DNA of 64,000 nucleotides from Acidovorax sp. Its GTDB lineage: Bacteria > Pseudomonadota > Gammaproteobacteria > Burkholderiales > Burkholderiaceae_C. The stretch covers positions 1 through 64,000 of the forward strand of contig NZ_JAJTBB010000031.1 in NCBI RefSeq assembly GCF_021287135.1, written 5' to 3'. Under the pieces are notes generated by a model. It was not told where the DNA came from and made no database searches. It saw only the letters and a program-made list of their open reading frames with translations. This document shows, in pieces, positions 44,395 through 54,316 of the stretch (its first letter is position 1; each line of letters opens with the position of its first letter). The translations under genes and the position numbers were made by a program.

Positions 44395-45882
44395 CTACAG
44401 CAGCACGATGTCGTACTGCTCCTGCCCCATGGCGCTTTCGGACTGCAGGGAAATGGGCTTCTTGATGAAGTCCGAGAGCCCGGCCAGGTGCTGGCTTTCC
44501 TCGTCCAGGAAGAGCTCGACCACCCGGGGCGAGGCCACCACGCGGAACTCGCGCGGGTTGAACTGGCGGGCTTCGCGCAGGATCTCGCGCAGGATGTCGT
44601 AGCACACGCTGCGCGCCGTCTTCACGCTGCCCTTGCCCTGGCAGGCCTCGCAGGGCTCGCACAGCATGTGGGCCAGCGATTCGCGGGTGCGCTTGCGCGT
44701 CATCTCCACCAGGCCCAGGTGCGAGAAGCCGCCCGCCATGGTCTTCACGCGGTCGCGCGCGAGCTGTTTGCGGAACTCCGCCAGCACGGCTTGCTGGTGG
44801 TCCTCGCGGGCCATGTCGATGAAGTCCACGATGATGATGCCGCCCAGGTTGCGCAGGCGCAGCTGGCGCGCAATGGCCTGCGCGGCCTCCAGGTTGGTCT
44901 TGAAGATGGTGTCGTCGAAGTTGCGCGCACCCACGTAGCCACCGGTGTTCACGTCCACGGTGGTGAGCGCCTCGGTCTGGTCCACGATCAGGTAGCCGCC
45001 GGACTTCAGGTCCACGCGCCGGCCCAGCGCCTTGGCCACCTCCTCGTCGATCGAGTACAGGTCGAAAATCGGCCGCTCGCCCTTGTAGTGCTGCAGCTTG
45101 CCCACAGCGGCGGGCATGAATTCCTGGCCGAAGGCGCGCAGGCGCTGGAACTGCTCCATGGAATCGATGCGGATGGTCTGCGTGTAGTCGCCCACCAAGT
45201 CGCGCAGCACGCGCTGCAGCAGGTCCAGGTCCTGGTGCAGCAGCGACATGGACGGCTGGCGCAGGGCCGCTTCCTTGATGCGCGCCCAGGTCTTGCGCAG
45301 GTAGGCAATGTCCTCGGCCAGTTCGGCATCGGTGGCGTCTTCGCCGTTGGTGCGCAGGATGAAGCCACCGCCCCCGCCGCTGGCCTTGTCGCCCACCAGC
45401 GCCTGCAGCCGCGCGCGCAGCGCATCGCGCTCGGCGGCCGGAATCTTTTGCGACACGCCCACATGGTCGTCCTGCGGCAGGAAGACCAGCAGGCGGCCGG
45501 CAATGCTGATCTGCGTGGACAGCCGCGCGCCCTTGGTGCCAATCGGGTCCTTGATGACCTGCACCATCAGCGCCTGGCCTTCGAACACCTGCTTCTCGAT
45601 GGGCACCAGCGGCTCGCCCTTGCGCGCGAACGCGGGCGGTTCGCCGCCCTCCTGGCGCTGCCACACGTCGGCCACATGCAGGAAGGCCGCGCGCTCCAGC
45701 CCGATGTCGATGAACGCCGATTGCATGCCCGGCAGCACGCGCGACACCTTGCCCAGGTACACATTGCCCACCAGCCCGCGCTCCAGCGTGCGCTCCACGT
45801 GCAGCTCCTGCACGGCGCCATGCTCGACGATGGCCACGCGGGTTTCCTGGGGCGACCAGTTGATCAGGATGTCTTGTTGCAT
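44395..45882 (-). CDS. rng: ribonuclease G
   Basis: Single-strand endoribonuclease of the RNase E/G family (495 aa) for 16S rRNA 5' maturation and mRNA decay. N-terminal S1-type domain (GNVYLGKVSRVLPGMQSAFI), catalytic Asp pair in VDVNTGGYVGARNFDDTIF and GGIIIVDFIDMAREDHQ, and a zinc-link with CEPCEACQGKG. No E. coli RNase E-type C-terminal scaffold, so it is RNase G sized. Last gene of the rlmH-maf-rng run. Confidence 0.95.
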   Translation of the reverse strand: MQQDILINWSPQETRVAIVEHGAVQELHVERTLERGLVGNVYLGKVSRVLPGMQSAFIDIGLERAAFLHVADVWQRQEGGEPPAFARKGEPLVPIEKQVFEGQALMVQVIKDPIGTKGARLSTQISIAGRLLVFLPQDDHVGVSQKIPAAERDALRARLQALVGDKASGGGGGFILRTNGEDATDAELAEDIAYLRKTWARIKEAALRQPSMSLLHQDLDLLQRVLRDLVGDYTQTIRIDSMEQFQRLRAFGQEFMPAAVGKLQHYKGERPIFDLYSIDEEVAKALGRRVDLKSGGYLIVDQTEALTTVDVNTGGYVGARNFDDTIFKTNLEAAQAIARQLRLRNLGGIIIVDFIDMAREDHQQAVLAEFRKQLARDRVKTMAGGFSHLGLVEMTRKRTRESLAHMLCEPCEACQGKGSVKTARSVCYDILREILREARQFNPREFRVVASPRVVELFLDEESQHLAGLSDFIKKPISLQSESAMGQEQYDIVLL

Positions 45883-45994
45883 GGTGTCTTTGTCTCTCGA
45901 ATCGGTCGCTTGGGTCGCGGCCTCTGAACGACCTGGGCGCCCGCCTGGCCGCCGGGGAACTGGCTTTGCCGAGCCCCAGGCGGCTCAAGGGGGG

Positions 45995-46609
45995 TCATAT
46001 TTCGAAGCCGGCGGCACGCAACAGCTGCGCTGTCTCGTACATGGGAAGCCCCATGATGCCCGAATAACTGCCCGCCAGGTGCTCCACATACGCCGCCGCC
46101 CGGCCCTGGATGCCATAGGCCCCGGCCTTGCCCAGCGGCTCGCCGGTGGCCACGTAGGCATCGATCTGCGCGGCCGTCATGGGCGCGAATTGCACCCGCG
46201 ACACCGACAGCGCCGACAACCGCTTGGCCCCCACCTGCAGCGCCACGGCCGTGAGCACGCGGTGCTCGTGCCCGGCCAGCTCGGCCAGCATGCGGGCGGC
46301 ATGCGCGGCGTCGTCGGGCTTGCCATAGAGGGTGCGGCCCAGGGCCACGGTGGTGTCGGAGCACAGGATGGGCGCGTCCGCCAGGCCCCGGCGCGCGCGC
46401 CGCGCCACGGCGGCGTCCAGCTTCAGGCCCGTCACGCGCTCCACGTAGCTCGCACGCGCCTCGCCGGGCAGCACGGCTTCGAGTGCCTCGGCATCCTCTT
46501 CGGTGTCGCCGTCCACATTGGGCAGCAGCAGGACATGGGCGATGCCCAGCTGCTCCAGCAACTGGCGGCGGCGGGGACTTTGCGAGGCAAGGTAGACAAA
46601 ATCGGGCAT
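45995..46609 (-). CDS. maf: Maf-family nucleotide pyrophosphatase
   Basis: 204-residue house-cleaning nucleoside triphosphate pyrophosphatase. Starts MPDFVYLASQSPRRRQLLEQ with the Maf signature SxSPRR; later ILCSDTTVALGRTLYGKP, and YGIQGRAAAYVEHLAGSYSG, IMGLPMYET. The start at 46609 is used because the in-frame extension upstream is encoded by a dispersed repeat. The YhdE subgroup (dTTP/UTP) is likely but not proven. Lies between rlmH and rng. Confidence 0.92.
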   Translation of the reverse strand: MPDFVYLASQSPRRRQLLEQLGIAHVLLLPNVDGDTEEDAEALEAVLPGEARASYVERVTGLKLDAAVARRARRGLADAPILCSDTTVALGRTLYGKPDDAAHAARMLAELAGHEHRVLTAVALQVGAKRLSALSVSRVQFAPMTAAQIDAYVATGEPLGKAGAYGIQGRAAAYVEHLAGSYSGIMGLPMYETAQLLRAAGFEI

Positions 46610-46616
46610 GGCGTGG

Positions 46617-46683
46617 AATTTTGAACCAAATCGACCTGCAGCGCTTGTCCAGCAAGCGCAAGCAGCTATCAAACAAATAGCAT
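46617..46683. repeat. dispersed AGCGCT-core inverted repeat, copy 5
   Basis: AATTTTGAACCAAATCGACC, TGCAGCGCTTGTCCAGC, AAGCGCAAGCAGCTATCAAA, between maf and rlmH. Same orientation as copy 3. Confidence 0.7.
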
Positions 46684-46710
46684 CCACCGCAGCGGGCGCG
46701 GCGGCTGCGC

Positions 46711-47178
46711 CTATTCGCGGTGGTACGGATGGCCCGCGTTGACGGACCAGGCGCGGTAGAGCTGCTCGATCAGCAGCACGCGCACCATGGCGTGCGGCAG
46801 GGTCAGGTCCGACAGGCGGATGCGTTCGTGCGCGGCCTGGCGGAAGGCGGGGTCCAGGCCGTCCGGCCCGCCGATGACCAGGGCCACGTCGTCACCGCCC
46901 AGCTGCCAGTCCTTCAGGCGCTGCGCCAGGGCCTTGGTGGTGAGGTTGGTGCCACGCTCGTCCAGCACCACCACCCGGGTGCCGCGCGGAATGGCGGCCT
47001 CGATGCGCTCGCGCTCGGCGGCATAGAGGGTTTCCAGCGTCTTGGAGCCGCGCGGCTCGGTCTTGACGGCCTTGAGCTCCACCTTCAGCTCGGGCGGAAA
47101 GCGCTTGGCATAGTCGTCGTACGCGGTCTGGGCCCAGTCGGGCACCCGCAGCCCGACTGCCACGATCAGGAGCTTCAT
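46711..47178 (-). CDS. rlmH: 23S rRNA (pseudouridine1915-N3)-methyltransferase
   Basis: SPOUT methyltransferase (155 aa) acting on assembled ribosomes. Contains [20 protein letters not shown], the knot motif [15 protein letters not shown] and the C-terminal [20 protein letters not shown], all RlmH hallmarks. Follows rsfS on the minus strand, but a strong terminator lies between them. Confidence 0.96.
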   Translation of the reverse strand: MKLLIVAVGLRVPDWAQTAYDDYAKRFPPELKVELKAVKTEPRGSKTLETLYAAERERIEAAIPRGTRVVVLDERGTNLTTKALAQRLKDWQLGGDDVALVIGGPDGLDPAFRQAAHERIRLSDLTLPHAMVRVLLIEQLYRAWSVNAGHPYHRE

Positions 47179-47208
47179 GGAAGTGGCACGCTGTGGAGTT
47201 CAGTTCAG

Positions 47209-47239
47209 AAAAACGCCCGCCCGGCAACGCCGGGCGGGC
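47209..47239 (-). terminator. terminator between rsfS and rlmH
   Basis: GCCCGCCCGGC (47215-47225) pairs perfectly with 47229-47239 around a 3-nt loop; on the minus strand a run of five T follows the stem. Confidence 0.85.
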
Positions 47240-47257
47240 TGAGGTGAGCAGGCGGGA

Positions 47258-48010
47258 TCAGGCCTTCTTGGCGCGCACCGGAGCTTTTTTGGCGGCGGGC
47301 TTGGACACCGCCTTCGCTGCCGGTTTGGCGACCGGTTTGGCCGCAGCCTTCTTTGCAGCAGGCTTCTTGGCGGCGGGCTTGACAACCACCGTCTTGACCG
47401 GCGCCTTCTTGGCGGCAGGCTTCTGGGCGGCGGCAGTGCCGGCGGACGTCTTGCCCGCCGGAGCTTTCTTGGCCGGAGCCTTCTTGGCGGCGGCCTTGGG
47501 CTTAGCTTCGGCCGCCGGTGCCGCTGCCGCGGCCTTGGGCTTGCCGGGCTTGCGCGCGGGCACGGCAGCCTGCTCGGTGGCAGCCTTCTTGGCCGGGGCC
47601 TTCTTCTGGGCCGCACCTTCGGGCTTGGCGGCGCCCAGCTTCAGGCGCACAGGGGTGTCGCCCCACAGCTCTTCCAGGCGGTAGTACTGGCGGATGGCGG
47701 GCTGCATGATGTGCGCCACGGCCGGGCCGCAGTCCACGATGATCCATTCGCCGTTGTCCTCACCCTCGACGCGCGGCTTGCTGAAGCCGGCTTCCTTGAC
47801 GGCCTCGCGCACGCTGGCGGCCAGGGCCTTGGTCTGGCGGTTGGAGGTGCCCGATGCCACGATCACCCTCTCAAACAGCGGCGAGAGATGCTCGGTGTTG
47901 AAAACCTGGATGTCTTGCGCCTTGACATCCTCCAGGCCATCGACGATGGCGCGCTGGAGCTTGGTGACATCTTTCTTGGCCGCGGTTTCCGATTTGGTGG
48001 AGGTGGTCAT
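47258..48010 (-). CDS. rsfS: ribosome silencing factor RsfS with long Lys/Ala/Pro tail
   Basis: Residues 1-125 are the RsfS/Iojap domain (LQRAIVDGLEDVKAQDIQVF, VIVASGTSNRQTKALAASV, WIIVDCGPAVAHIMQPAIRQ, YYRLEELWGD), which binds uL14 and blocks subunit joining in starvation. Residues from about 130 to 250 are a basic tail rich in KKAPAKK and PAAKK repeats, like histone H1 or the basic regions of some bacterial DNA- and RNA-binding proteins. Usual RsfS is about 105-130 aa, so this protein is roughly twice that length. The tail is in the same frame and ends normally (VRAKKA). Confidence 0.92.
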   Translation of the reverse strand: MTTSTKSETAAKKDVTKLQRAIVDGLEDVKAQDIQVFNTEHLSPLFERVIVASGTSNRQTKALAASVREAVKEAGFSKPRVEGEDNGEWIIVDCGPAVAHIMQPAIRQYYRLEELWGDTPVRLKLGAAKPEGAAQKKAPAKKAATEQAAVPARKPGKPKAAAAAPAAEAKPKAAAKKAPAKKAPAGKTSAGTAAAQKPAAKKAPVKTVVVKPAAKKPAAKKAAAKPVAKPAAKAVSKPAAKKAPVRAKKA

Positions 48011-48124
48011 CAGGGGGTGGTCAAAGAGGGAATGGAATCAATATAGCGCGCAACCCGGCGCGCAACCAATAGGGCGGCGCCTGGGGTGTTGCGCGGGTGC
48101 CGTGTGCTGGACCAGCGGCGATTT

Positions 48125-48190
48125 CAGGTGTTTTAAGCCTCTGGCGCCCATGTAAAAAGCGCGGACAGCTATTGAAATTATAGCTTTTGC
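48125..48190. repeat. dispersed AGCGCT-type repeat, divergent copy 6
   Basis: CAGGTGTTTTAAGCCTCTGG, CGCCCATGTAAAAAGCGC, GGACAGCTATTGAAATTATA in the 194-bp gap between rsfS and hemF. The left arm is degenerate (TGGCGC). Confidence 0.55.
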
Positions 48191-48204
48191 ACTTTTGGGA
48201 GGCA

Positions 48205-49176
48205 TCAGGCCGTGGGCTGAGGCCCCGTACCCAGCCAGTCGCGGCGCACCAGAAAGCGCTGCAGCAGCTCGGCCTCGGCCGAATCCGCGGGGTCGGTGCG
48301 CTGGTACGACCACGCCGCCAGGGGCGGCATGGACAGCAGGATGGACTCGGTGCGCCCGCCCGACTGCAAGCCGAAGTGTGTGCCCCGGTCCCACACCAGG
48401 TTGAACTCCACATAGCGGCCGCGCCGGTAGAGCTGGAAACTGCGCTCGCGCTCGCCGTAGGCCAGGGCCTGGCGCTTTTCCACCACGGGCAGGTAGGCCG
48501 GAAGGAACGCGTCGCCCACCGACTGCGTCATGGCCAGGCTCTGTTCGAAGCCCAGTTCCGAAAAGTCGTCAAAGAACACCCCACCCACGCCACGCTGCTC
48601 GTTGCGGTGCTTGAGGAAGAAGTACTCATCGCACCACTGCTTGAAGCGCGGGTACTTGTCGTCGCCGAAGGCGCTGAGCGCGTCGCGGCAGGTGCGGTGG
48701 AAGTGCACCGCGTCCTCTTCAAACCCGTAGTACGGCGTGAGGTCCATGCCGCCGCCAAACCAGCAGGTGGGCGCCTGCCCGGGGTGGCCGGCCGCGATCA
48801 TGCGCACGTTCATGTGCACCGTGGGCACATACGGGTTGCGGGGGTGGAAAACCAGCGACACCCCCATGGCCTCGAACGGCGCGCCAGCCAGCTCCGGCCG
48901 GTGCTGCGTGGCCGAGGGCGGCAGCTGCGGGCCGCGCACGTGGCTGAAGCCGCAGCCCGCGCGCTCGAACACGCGGCCGTTTTCCAGGATCTTGGTGAGG
49001 CCGTCGCCCTGCAGCGGCTCGCCGGGCGCCTTGCTCCAGGCATCGGCCAGGAAACGGGCGCCGCCCTCGCCTTCCACGGCTTCCAGCGCGCCGGTGATGC
49101 GCGCCTGCAGGCCCTGCAGGTAGCCGCGCACGCGGGCCACCGTGTCTGCGGTGTTCAGGCTCTGCGCGCCGGCCAT
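48205..49176 (-). CDS. hemF: oxygen-dependent coproporphyrinogen III oxidase
   Basis: Aerobic heme enzyme (323 aa) turning coproporphyrinogen III into protoporphyrinogen IX. Typical motifs: [52 protein letters not shown], and [20 protein letters not shown] near the end. Start overlaps the purD stop by ATGA. Confidence 0.96.
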   Translation of the reverse strand: MAGAQSLNTADTVARVRGYLQGLQARITGALEAVEGEGGARFLADAWSKAPGEPLQGDGLTKILENGRVFERAGCGFSHVRGPQLPPSATQHRPELAGAPFEAMGVSLVFHPRNPYVPTVHMNVRMIAAGHPGQAPTCWFGGGMDLTPYYGFEEDAVHFHRTCRDALSAFGDDKYPRFKQWCDEYFFLKHRNEQRGVGGVFFDDFSELGFEQSLAMTQSVGDAFLPAYLPVVEKRQALAYGERERSFQLYRRGRYVEFNLVWDRGTHFGLQSGGRTESILLSMPPLAAWSYQRTDPADSAEAELLQRFLVRRDWLGTGPQPTA

Positions 49177-50456
49177 CAGTTCTTCAGGGCCCGGAAGCCG
49201 ATGTCGTGGCGGTACTGCATGCCGTCAAAGTGAATGCCCCGCGCCACGTCGTAGGCGCGCTGCTGCGCCAGCTTCACGCTGTCGGCCAGCACCGTGACGC
49301 ACAGCACGCGGCCGCCGGTCACGCTCACCACCCCGTCCTGCAGCTGCGTGCCGGCATGGAAGACCACGGCGTCGTCCGCATCCTGCGGCAGGCCGGTGAT
49401 CTTGTCGCCCTTGCGCGGGTTCTCCGGGTAGCCGTGCGCGGCCATCACCACGCCCAGCGCGGGGCGGCGGTGCCATTGCAGTTCCATCTGGTCGAGCTTG
49501 CCGTCCACGGCGGCCGTGAGCACGTCCATCATGTCGCTCTTGAGCCGCATCAGGATGGGCTGCGTCTCGGGGTCGCCCATGCGGCAGTTGAATTCGAGCG
49601 TCTTGGGGTGGCCCTTGGCGTCGATCATCAGCCCCGCGTACAGGAAGCCGGTGTAGGGAATGCCGTCCTTTTCCATGCCGCGGATGGTGGGCAGGATGAT
49701 CTCGCGCATGGCGCGGGCATGCACGTCGGCCGTGACCACCGGCGCGGGCGAATACGCGCCCATGCCGCCGGTGTTGGGGCCCTGGTCGCCGTCTTTGAGG
49801 CGCTTGTGGTCCTGGCTGGTGGCCAGGGCCAGCACGTTCTTGCCATCGCACAGCACGATGAAGGAGGCTTCCTCGCCTTCCAGGAAGGCCTCGATCACCA
49901 CACGCGCGCCACCTTCGTTGTGCTGCACGCCGTATTTGTTGTCCACCAGCATGAAGTCCACGGCGTCATGGGCTTCCTGCAGCGTCATGGCCACCACCAC
50001 GCCCTTGCCGGCGGCCAGGCCGTCGGCCTTGATGACAATGGGCGCGCCCAGGCGGTCCACGAAGGCGTGGGCCGCGGCCGGGTCGGTGAAGGTGTCGTAG
50101 TCGGCCGTGGGAATGCCGTGGCGGCGCATGAAGGCCTTGCTGAACGCCTTGGAGCTTTCCAGCTGCGCGGCGGCCTGCGTGGGGCCGAAGATCTTCAGGC
50201 CGTGGGCCCGGAACTCGTCCACCACGCCGGCCGCCAGGGGCGCTTCCGGTCCGACCACCGTCAGGCCGATCTTCTGCTCCTGTGCCCAGGCGCGCAGGGC
50301 CTGCACGTCGGTGATGGGCACGTTCTCCAGCTTCGGGTTCAGCGCCGTGCCGCCGTTGCCGGGGGCCACGTACACCTTGGTCGCCTTGGGAGACTGGCTC
50401 AGCTTCCACGCCATTGCGTGTTCACGGCCGCCGCCACCAATCACAAGTACTTTCAT
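49176..50456 (-). CDS. purD: phosphoribosylamine--glycine ligase
   Basis: Second step of purine synthesis (426 aa), an ATP-grasp enzyme. [20 protein letters not shown] at the N-terminus, [20 protein letters not shown] for the ATP-grasp lid, and [19 protein letters not shown] for the metal site. Coupled to hemF by a 4-nt overlap. The purD-hemF pairing is common in beta-proteobacteria. Confidence 0.96.
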   Translation of the reverse strand: MKVLVIGGGGREHAMAWKLSQSPKATKVYVAPGNGGTALNPKLENVPITDVQALRAWAQEQKIGLTVVGPEAPLAAGVVDEFRAHGLKIFGPTQAAAQLESSKAFSKAFMRRHGIPTADYDTFTDPAAAHAFVDRLGAPIVIKADGLAAGKGVVVAMTLQEAHDAVDFMLVDNKYGVQHNEGGARVVIEAFLEGEEASFIVLCDGKNVLALATSQDHKRLKDGDQGPNTGGMGAYSPAPVVTADVHARAMREIILPTIRGMEKDGIPYTGFLYAGLMIDAKGHPKTLEFNCRMGDPETQPILMRLKSDMMDVLTAAVDGKLDQMELQWHRRPALGVVMAAHGYPENPRKGDKITGLPQDADDAVVFHAGTQLQDGVVSVTGGRVLCVTVLADSVKLAQQRAYDVARGIHFDGMQYRHDIGFRALKN

Positions 50457-50676
50457 AGGAACCTTTGGTGAACCTCTGCCCGCAAAGTCTGCGGCCCAGA
50501 GGTTCTGGGGAAAAATTCAGCAGCCCATTGCTGCGCTGCGCGCCGGCCGCGGCCTCCGATACCGGGGGGCCCAGACCCGTGCGCCCATGGAACTGGCTTT
50601 GCCAAGCCACCGGGTGCGTCCCCCTCCCGCGCAGCGAGAGAGAGGGGAAGCGGCAAAGCCGCTCAGGGGAAGCTTC

Positions 50677-51396
50677 TCACAGCGCCGCGTTGTGATAGAC
50701 CTCTTGCGTATCGTCCAGGTCTTCCAGCACATCCAGCAGCTTTTGCATGCGGGCGGCGTCGTCGCCTTCCAGCTCGATGGTGTTCTCGGGGCGCATGGTC
50801 ACGCCAGCCACTTCGGGCGTGAGGCCCGCGGCCTCCAGGGCGTTCTTCACGGCCTCGAAGTCCGCAGGGCTGGTCAGCACTTCGACGGCGCCGTCGTCAT
50901 CGGTGATGACGTCGTCAGCGCCGGCCTCCAGGGCCACTTCCATCACCTTGTCCTCGCTGGTGCCCGGCGCAAAGATGAGCTGCCCGCAGTGCTTGAACTG
51001 GAAAACCACCGAGCCCTCGGTCCCCATGTTGCCGCCGTATTTGCTGAACGCATGGCGCACTTCGGCCACGGTGCGCACGCGGTTGTCGGTCATGGTGTCG
51101 ATCATGATGGCCGCACCGCCGATGCCGTAGCCCTCGTAGCGGATTTCCTCGTACGTCAGGCCCTCGGCGTTGCCGGTGGCCTTGTCGATGTTGTACTTGA
51201 TGCGGTCGGCGGGCATGTTGGCCGCCTTGGCCTTGTCCACCGCCAGGCGCAGGCGGGGGTTGGCAGACAGGTCGCCGCCGCCAGCACGGGCGGCCACGGT
51301 GATTTCGCGAATGATGCGGGTCCAGATCTTGCCGCGTTTCTCATCCTGCCGCCCCTTGCGGTGCTGGATGTTCGCCCATTTACTGTGTCCTGCCAC
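50677..51396 (-). CDS. yebC: YebC/PmpR family regulatory protein
   Basis: 239 residues: [20 protein letters not shown], the family N-terminus, and [40 protein letters not shown]. Long described as a DNA-binding regulator; recent work on the family points to a translation role, so the exact job here is open. First gene of the minus-strand run to purD, with a 220-bp gap (50457-50676) that contains a small GCGGC-AAA-GCCGC hairpin. Confidence 0.93.
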   Translation of the reverse strand: MAGHSKWANIQHRKGRQDEKRGKIWTRIIREITVAARAGGGDLSANPRLRLAVDKAKAANMPADRIKYNIDKATGNAEGLTYEEIRYEGYGIGGAAIMIDTMTDNRVRTVAEVRHAFSKYGGNMGTEGSVVFQFKHCGQLIFAPGTSEDKVMEVALEAGADDVITDDDGAVEVLTSPADFEAVKNALEAAGLTPEVAGVTMRPENTIELEGDDAARMQKLLDVLEDLDDTQEVYHNAAL

Positions 51397-51682
51397 GGGA
51401 AGTCCTTTGGTCTTGATTTAATCTACTGCGCAGATTTTACTTTTTGCCGAACACAGGGAGCCGCTGCAGGTGTGGCGCGGGTCCGTGTGCGCTGCGAACC
51501 GGGAGGGAGCCGGCCTGTGCAAGCGCTGCAAGCGTCTGCCAGGGCGCTGTTATGCCGTGCAAATGTTGCGCAAAGAGCGCGAGATTGCCAACATTTGTTA
51601 CGCAACGGCCCCTTTTCGACACCGCAGCAGCACACGGCGCGCCGGGCAGGCAGCTGGCTCCCGCCTTCCAAGGACACCCGAC

Positions 51683-53221
51683 ATGGCCGAACCCCTTCTG
51701 ATCGCCCAACACAACACCACCGAATGCTATCTGCTGCCCGGCCTGGCCAACCGCCACGGGCTCATCACCGGCGCCACCGGCACGGGCAAGACCGTGACGC
51801 TGCAGACGCTGGCCGAAAAATTCTCGCGCATCGGCGTGCCGGTGTTCATGGCCGACGTGAAGGGCGACCTGACCGGCGCCAGCCAGCCGGGCAAGATCGG
51901 CGACAAGCTGGCGGCGGTGCTGCAGGAGCGGGGCCTGGCCCTGCCCCAGCCCGTGGCCTGCCCCACCACGCTGTGGGACGTGTTTGGCGAGCAGGGCCAC
52001 CCGGTGCGGGCCACCATTTCCGACATGGGCCCGCTGCTGCTGGGCCGCATGCTGGGCCTGAACGAGACGCAGCTGGGCGTGCTCAACATCGTCTTCAAGA
52101 TTGCCGACGACCGCGGCCTGCTGCTGCTGGACCTGAAGGACCTGCGCGCCATGCTCACCTACGTGGGTGACAACGCCAAGGAGTTCACCACCGAATACGG
52201 CAACGTCAGCGCGGCCAGCGTGGGTGCCATCCAGCGCGGGCTGCTGCAGATCGAACAGCAAGGCGGCGACAAGTTCTTTGGCGAGCCGATGCTCGACATC
52301 CAGGATTTCATGCAGACGGTGGACGGCAAGGGGGTGGTGAACATCCTGGCCGCCGACAAGCTCATGAACTCGCCCCGCCTGTATGCCACCTTCCTCCTGT
52401 GGATGCTGTCGGAGCTGTTCGAGCAGCTGCCTGAGATCGGCGACCCGGACCAGCCCAAGCTGGTGTTCTTCTTTGACGAGGCCCACCTGCTGTTCAACGA
52501 GGCGCCCAAGGTGCTGGTCGAGCGCATCGAGCTGGTGGTGCGGCTGGTGCGCTCCAAGGGCGTGGGGGTGTATTTCGTCACGCAGAACCCGCTCGATATC
52601 CCCGACAGCGTGCTGGCCCAGCTGGGCAACCGCGTGCAGCACGCGCTGCGCGCCTTCACCCCCCGCGACCAGAAGGCCGTGAAGGCCACTGCCACCACCA
52701 TGCGGCAAAAGCCGGGCCTCGACATTGAAACGGCCATCACCGAGCTGGCCGTGGGCGAGGCGCTGGTGAGCTTCCTGGACGCCAAGGGCCGGCCCAGCGT
52801 CACGGAGCGCGTGTTCGTGCTGCCCCCGGGCAGCCAGCTCGGCCCCATCACCCCGCAGCAGCGCCAGGCGTTGATGGCCCAGTCCCTGGTGGCCGGCGTG
52901 TACGAGAAGGTGGTGGACCGCGAATCCGCCTACGAGAAGCTCCGGGGCCGGGCCGAGGCCGCGCCCGCCGCCCCCGACGCAACCACCGCCCCCGCCAGCG
53001 GCAGTGCCGACACCCCGACGGGCAGCGAAGGCGGCGGCCTGGGGGGCGGCTTTCTCAACGACCTCTTGTTCGGCACGACCGGCCCACGGGGCGGCCGCCG
53101 CGACGGCCTGGTGCAGACGATGGCCAAGTCGGCCGTGCGCACGGTGGGCACCAGCGTGGGCAAGGAGATTCTGCGCGGCGTGCTGGGGGGCATCTTCGGC
53201 GGCGGCAGCAAGCGGCGCTGA
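51683..53221 (+). CDS. HerA-like ATPase, DUF853 (YjgR) family
   Basis: 512-residue P-loop ATPase related to HerA/FtsK translocases. Walker A is [10 protein letters not shown] (residues 30-39), Walker [13 protein letters not shown] near 260-271, with [20 protein letters not shown] downstream. The C-terminus is Ala/Pro-rich, then Gly-rich ([25 protein letters not shown]). The family function is not established. The start at 51683 gives the family N-terminus [20 protein letters not shown]; a longer frame upstream is non-coding-like. The 286-bp gap shared with yebC holds both promoters. Confidence 0.88.
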   Translation: MAEPLLIAQHNTTECYLLPGLANRHGLITGATGTGKTVTLQTLAEKFSRIGVPVFMADVKGDLTGASQPGKIGDKLAAVLQERGLALPQPVACPTTLWDVFGEQGHPVRATISDMGPLLLGRMLGLNETQLGVLNIVFKIADDRGLLLLDLKDLRAMLTYVGDNAKEFTTEYGNVSAASVGAIQRGLLQIEQQGGDKFFGEPMLDIQDFMQTVDGKGVVNILAADKLMNSPRLYATFLLWMLSELFEQLPEIGDPDQPKLVFFFDEAHLLFNEAPKVLVERIELVVRLVRSKGVGVYFVTQNPLDIPDSVLAQLGNRVQHALRAFTPRDQKAVKATATTMRQKPGLDIETAITELAVGEALVSFLDAKGRPSVTERVFVLPPGSQLGPITPQQRQALMAQSLVAGVYEKVVDRESAYEKLRGRAEAAPAAPDATTAPASGSADTPTGSEGGGLGGGFLNDLLFGTTGPRGGRRDGLVQTMAKSAVRTVGTSVGKEILRGVLGGIFGGGSKRR

Positions 53222-53366
53222 GCCGACCGGCCGCGCAGGCCGGCCCCCCGGCGGCTGGCGGTGGCGAGCGCGCAACAGCCCTGTCACCCATCTGTCACGT
53301 GCCTGCCCTGCAATCACAGGGCAGACCCTGCACAGCACAACAAAAAAAGACAAGGAGGGAACCGCG

Positions 53367-54182
53367 ATGACAGGACTCCAGCGCGCCATGCTGCGCGTGG
53401 GCAGCCAAGCGATGCTGCTGGCGATTGCTGCATGGACCATCGCCCTCTGCGGCGCACTGGCTGGCGCCTGGCGCGTGCGGGGCGTGTGGGCGTTTTATTT
53501 CATCGCCACGGTCATCGGGGTGGCCCTCACGACCCAGTGGACCAGCGCAGTGCGCCAGCGCTTCATCCGCGAGGCGCCCCTGCCCCGCTTTCTGCAGCGC
53601 AAGCTGCGCGAAACGTACCCCCACCTGAGCCCGCGCGACTGCGACCTGGTGGAGCGCGGCCTGCGGCAGTTCTTCCTGGCCTGCCTGCGCAGCAACAAGG
53701 CTTTTGTCGCCATGCCCTCGCGGGCGGTGGACGCGCTGTGGCACGAATTCATCCTGCACACCCAGGCCTATCAAAGCTGGTGCGAGCAGGCGCTGGGCTT
53801 CTTCCTGCACCACACGCCGGCCGAAACCCTGGGCGCGCGCAGCCGCCACAACGACGGGCTGCGCCGCTGCTGGTACTGGACGTGCAAGGAGGAATCCATC
53901 GATCCGCGCGCCCCCAGCCGCCTGCCGCTGCTGTTTGCGCTGGACGGCAAGTTCGCCATCCCCGGCGGCTTCACCTACGTGCCGGACTGCACCGACATCG
54001 CCCGCAAGAGCGACGCGGGCGGCAGCGGCGGCGACACCTACTGCGGCACCAGCTTTTCCGACGCCAGCTACGGCGGTGACGCCGGCGACTTTGGCGGCGC
54101 CGAAAGTGCCGACGGGGGCAGCGACGGCGGCGGTGATGGAGGGGGAGATGGCGGCGGCTGCGGCGGCGGCGGAGGCGACTGA
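53367..54182 (+). CDS. membrane-anchored glycine-rich-domain protein
   Basis: 271 residues. One or two N-terminal hydrophobic segments (MLLAIAAWTIALCGALAGAW, VWAFYFIATVIGVALT). A central domain has PSRAVDALWHEFILHTQAYQ and WCEQALGFFLHHTPAE, the WHEFIL/HHTP pattern of the glycine-rich domain-containing (GRDP-like) family. The C-terminal 55 residues are Gly/Asp/Ser-rich, ending GGGDGGGCGGGGGD. AAGGAGGGAACC is an excellent ribosome site. Function unknown. Follows the HerA-like gene by 145 bp. Confidence 0.75.
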   Translation: MTGLQRAMLRVGSQAMLLAIAAWTIALCGALAGAWRVRGVWAFYFIATVIGVALTTQWTSAVRQRFIREAPLPRFLQRKLRETYPHLSPRDCDLVERGLRQFFLACLRSNKAFVAMPSRAVDALWHEFILHTQAYQSWCEQALGFFLHHTPAETLGARSRHNDGLRRCWYWTCKEESIDPRAPSRLPLLFALDGKFAIPGGFTYVPDCTDIARKSDAGGSGGDTYCGTSFSDASYGGDAGDFGGAESADGGSDGGGDGGGDGGGCGGGGGD

Positions 54183-54210
54183 GCACCCGCCCAGGCCGCA
54201 ACGTACTCTC

Positions 54211-54262
54211 ATTTTTATAGCTTCCAGCGCTTGCCAGACAAGCGCTACAGGCCAAAAACACC
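54211..54262. repeat. dispersed AGCGCT-core inverted repeat, copy 7
   Basis: ATTTTTATAGCTTCCAGCGC, TTGCCAGACAAGCGCTACAG, GCCAAAAAC just after the Gly-rich protein gene. Confidence 0.75.
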
Positions 54263-54316
54263 CCAAGTCACCCAGGCGACGACGTGGCCCGGGCAGGCCC
54301 GTCTACAGTGGCGGCC

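Noticed and set aside
43009-45927. 972-codon open frame on the plus strand
   Set aside because: Antisense to the antiporter and rng genes; composition is His/Gln/Arg-rich low-complexity with no recognisable fold.
46610-46687. Extended N-terminus of Maf
   Set aside because: The extra residues are encoded by a dispersed repeat; the Maf motif begins at the ATG at 46609.
51470-51682. Longer N-terminus for the HerA-like ATPase
   Set aside because: The extra 71 residues are Arg/Cys-rich, unlike the family, and occupy the divergent promoter region; the ATG at 51683 gives the family start.
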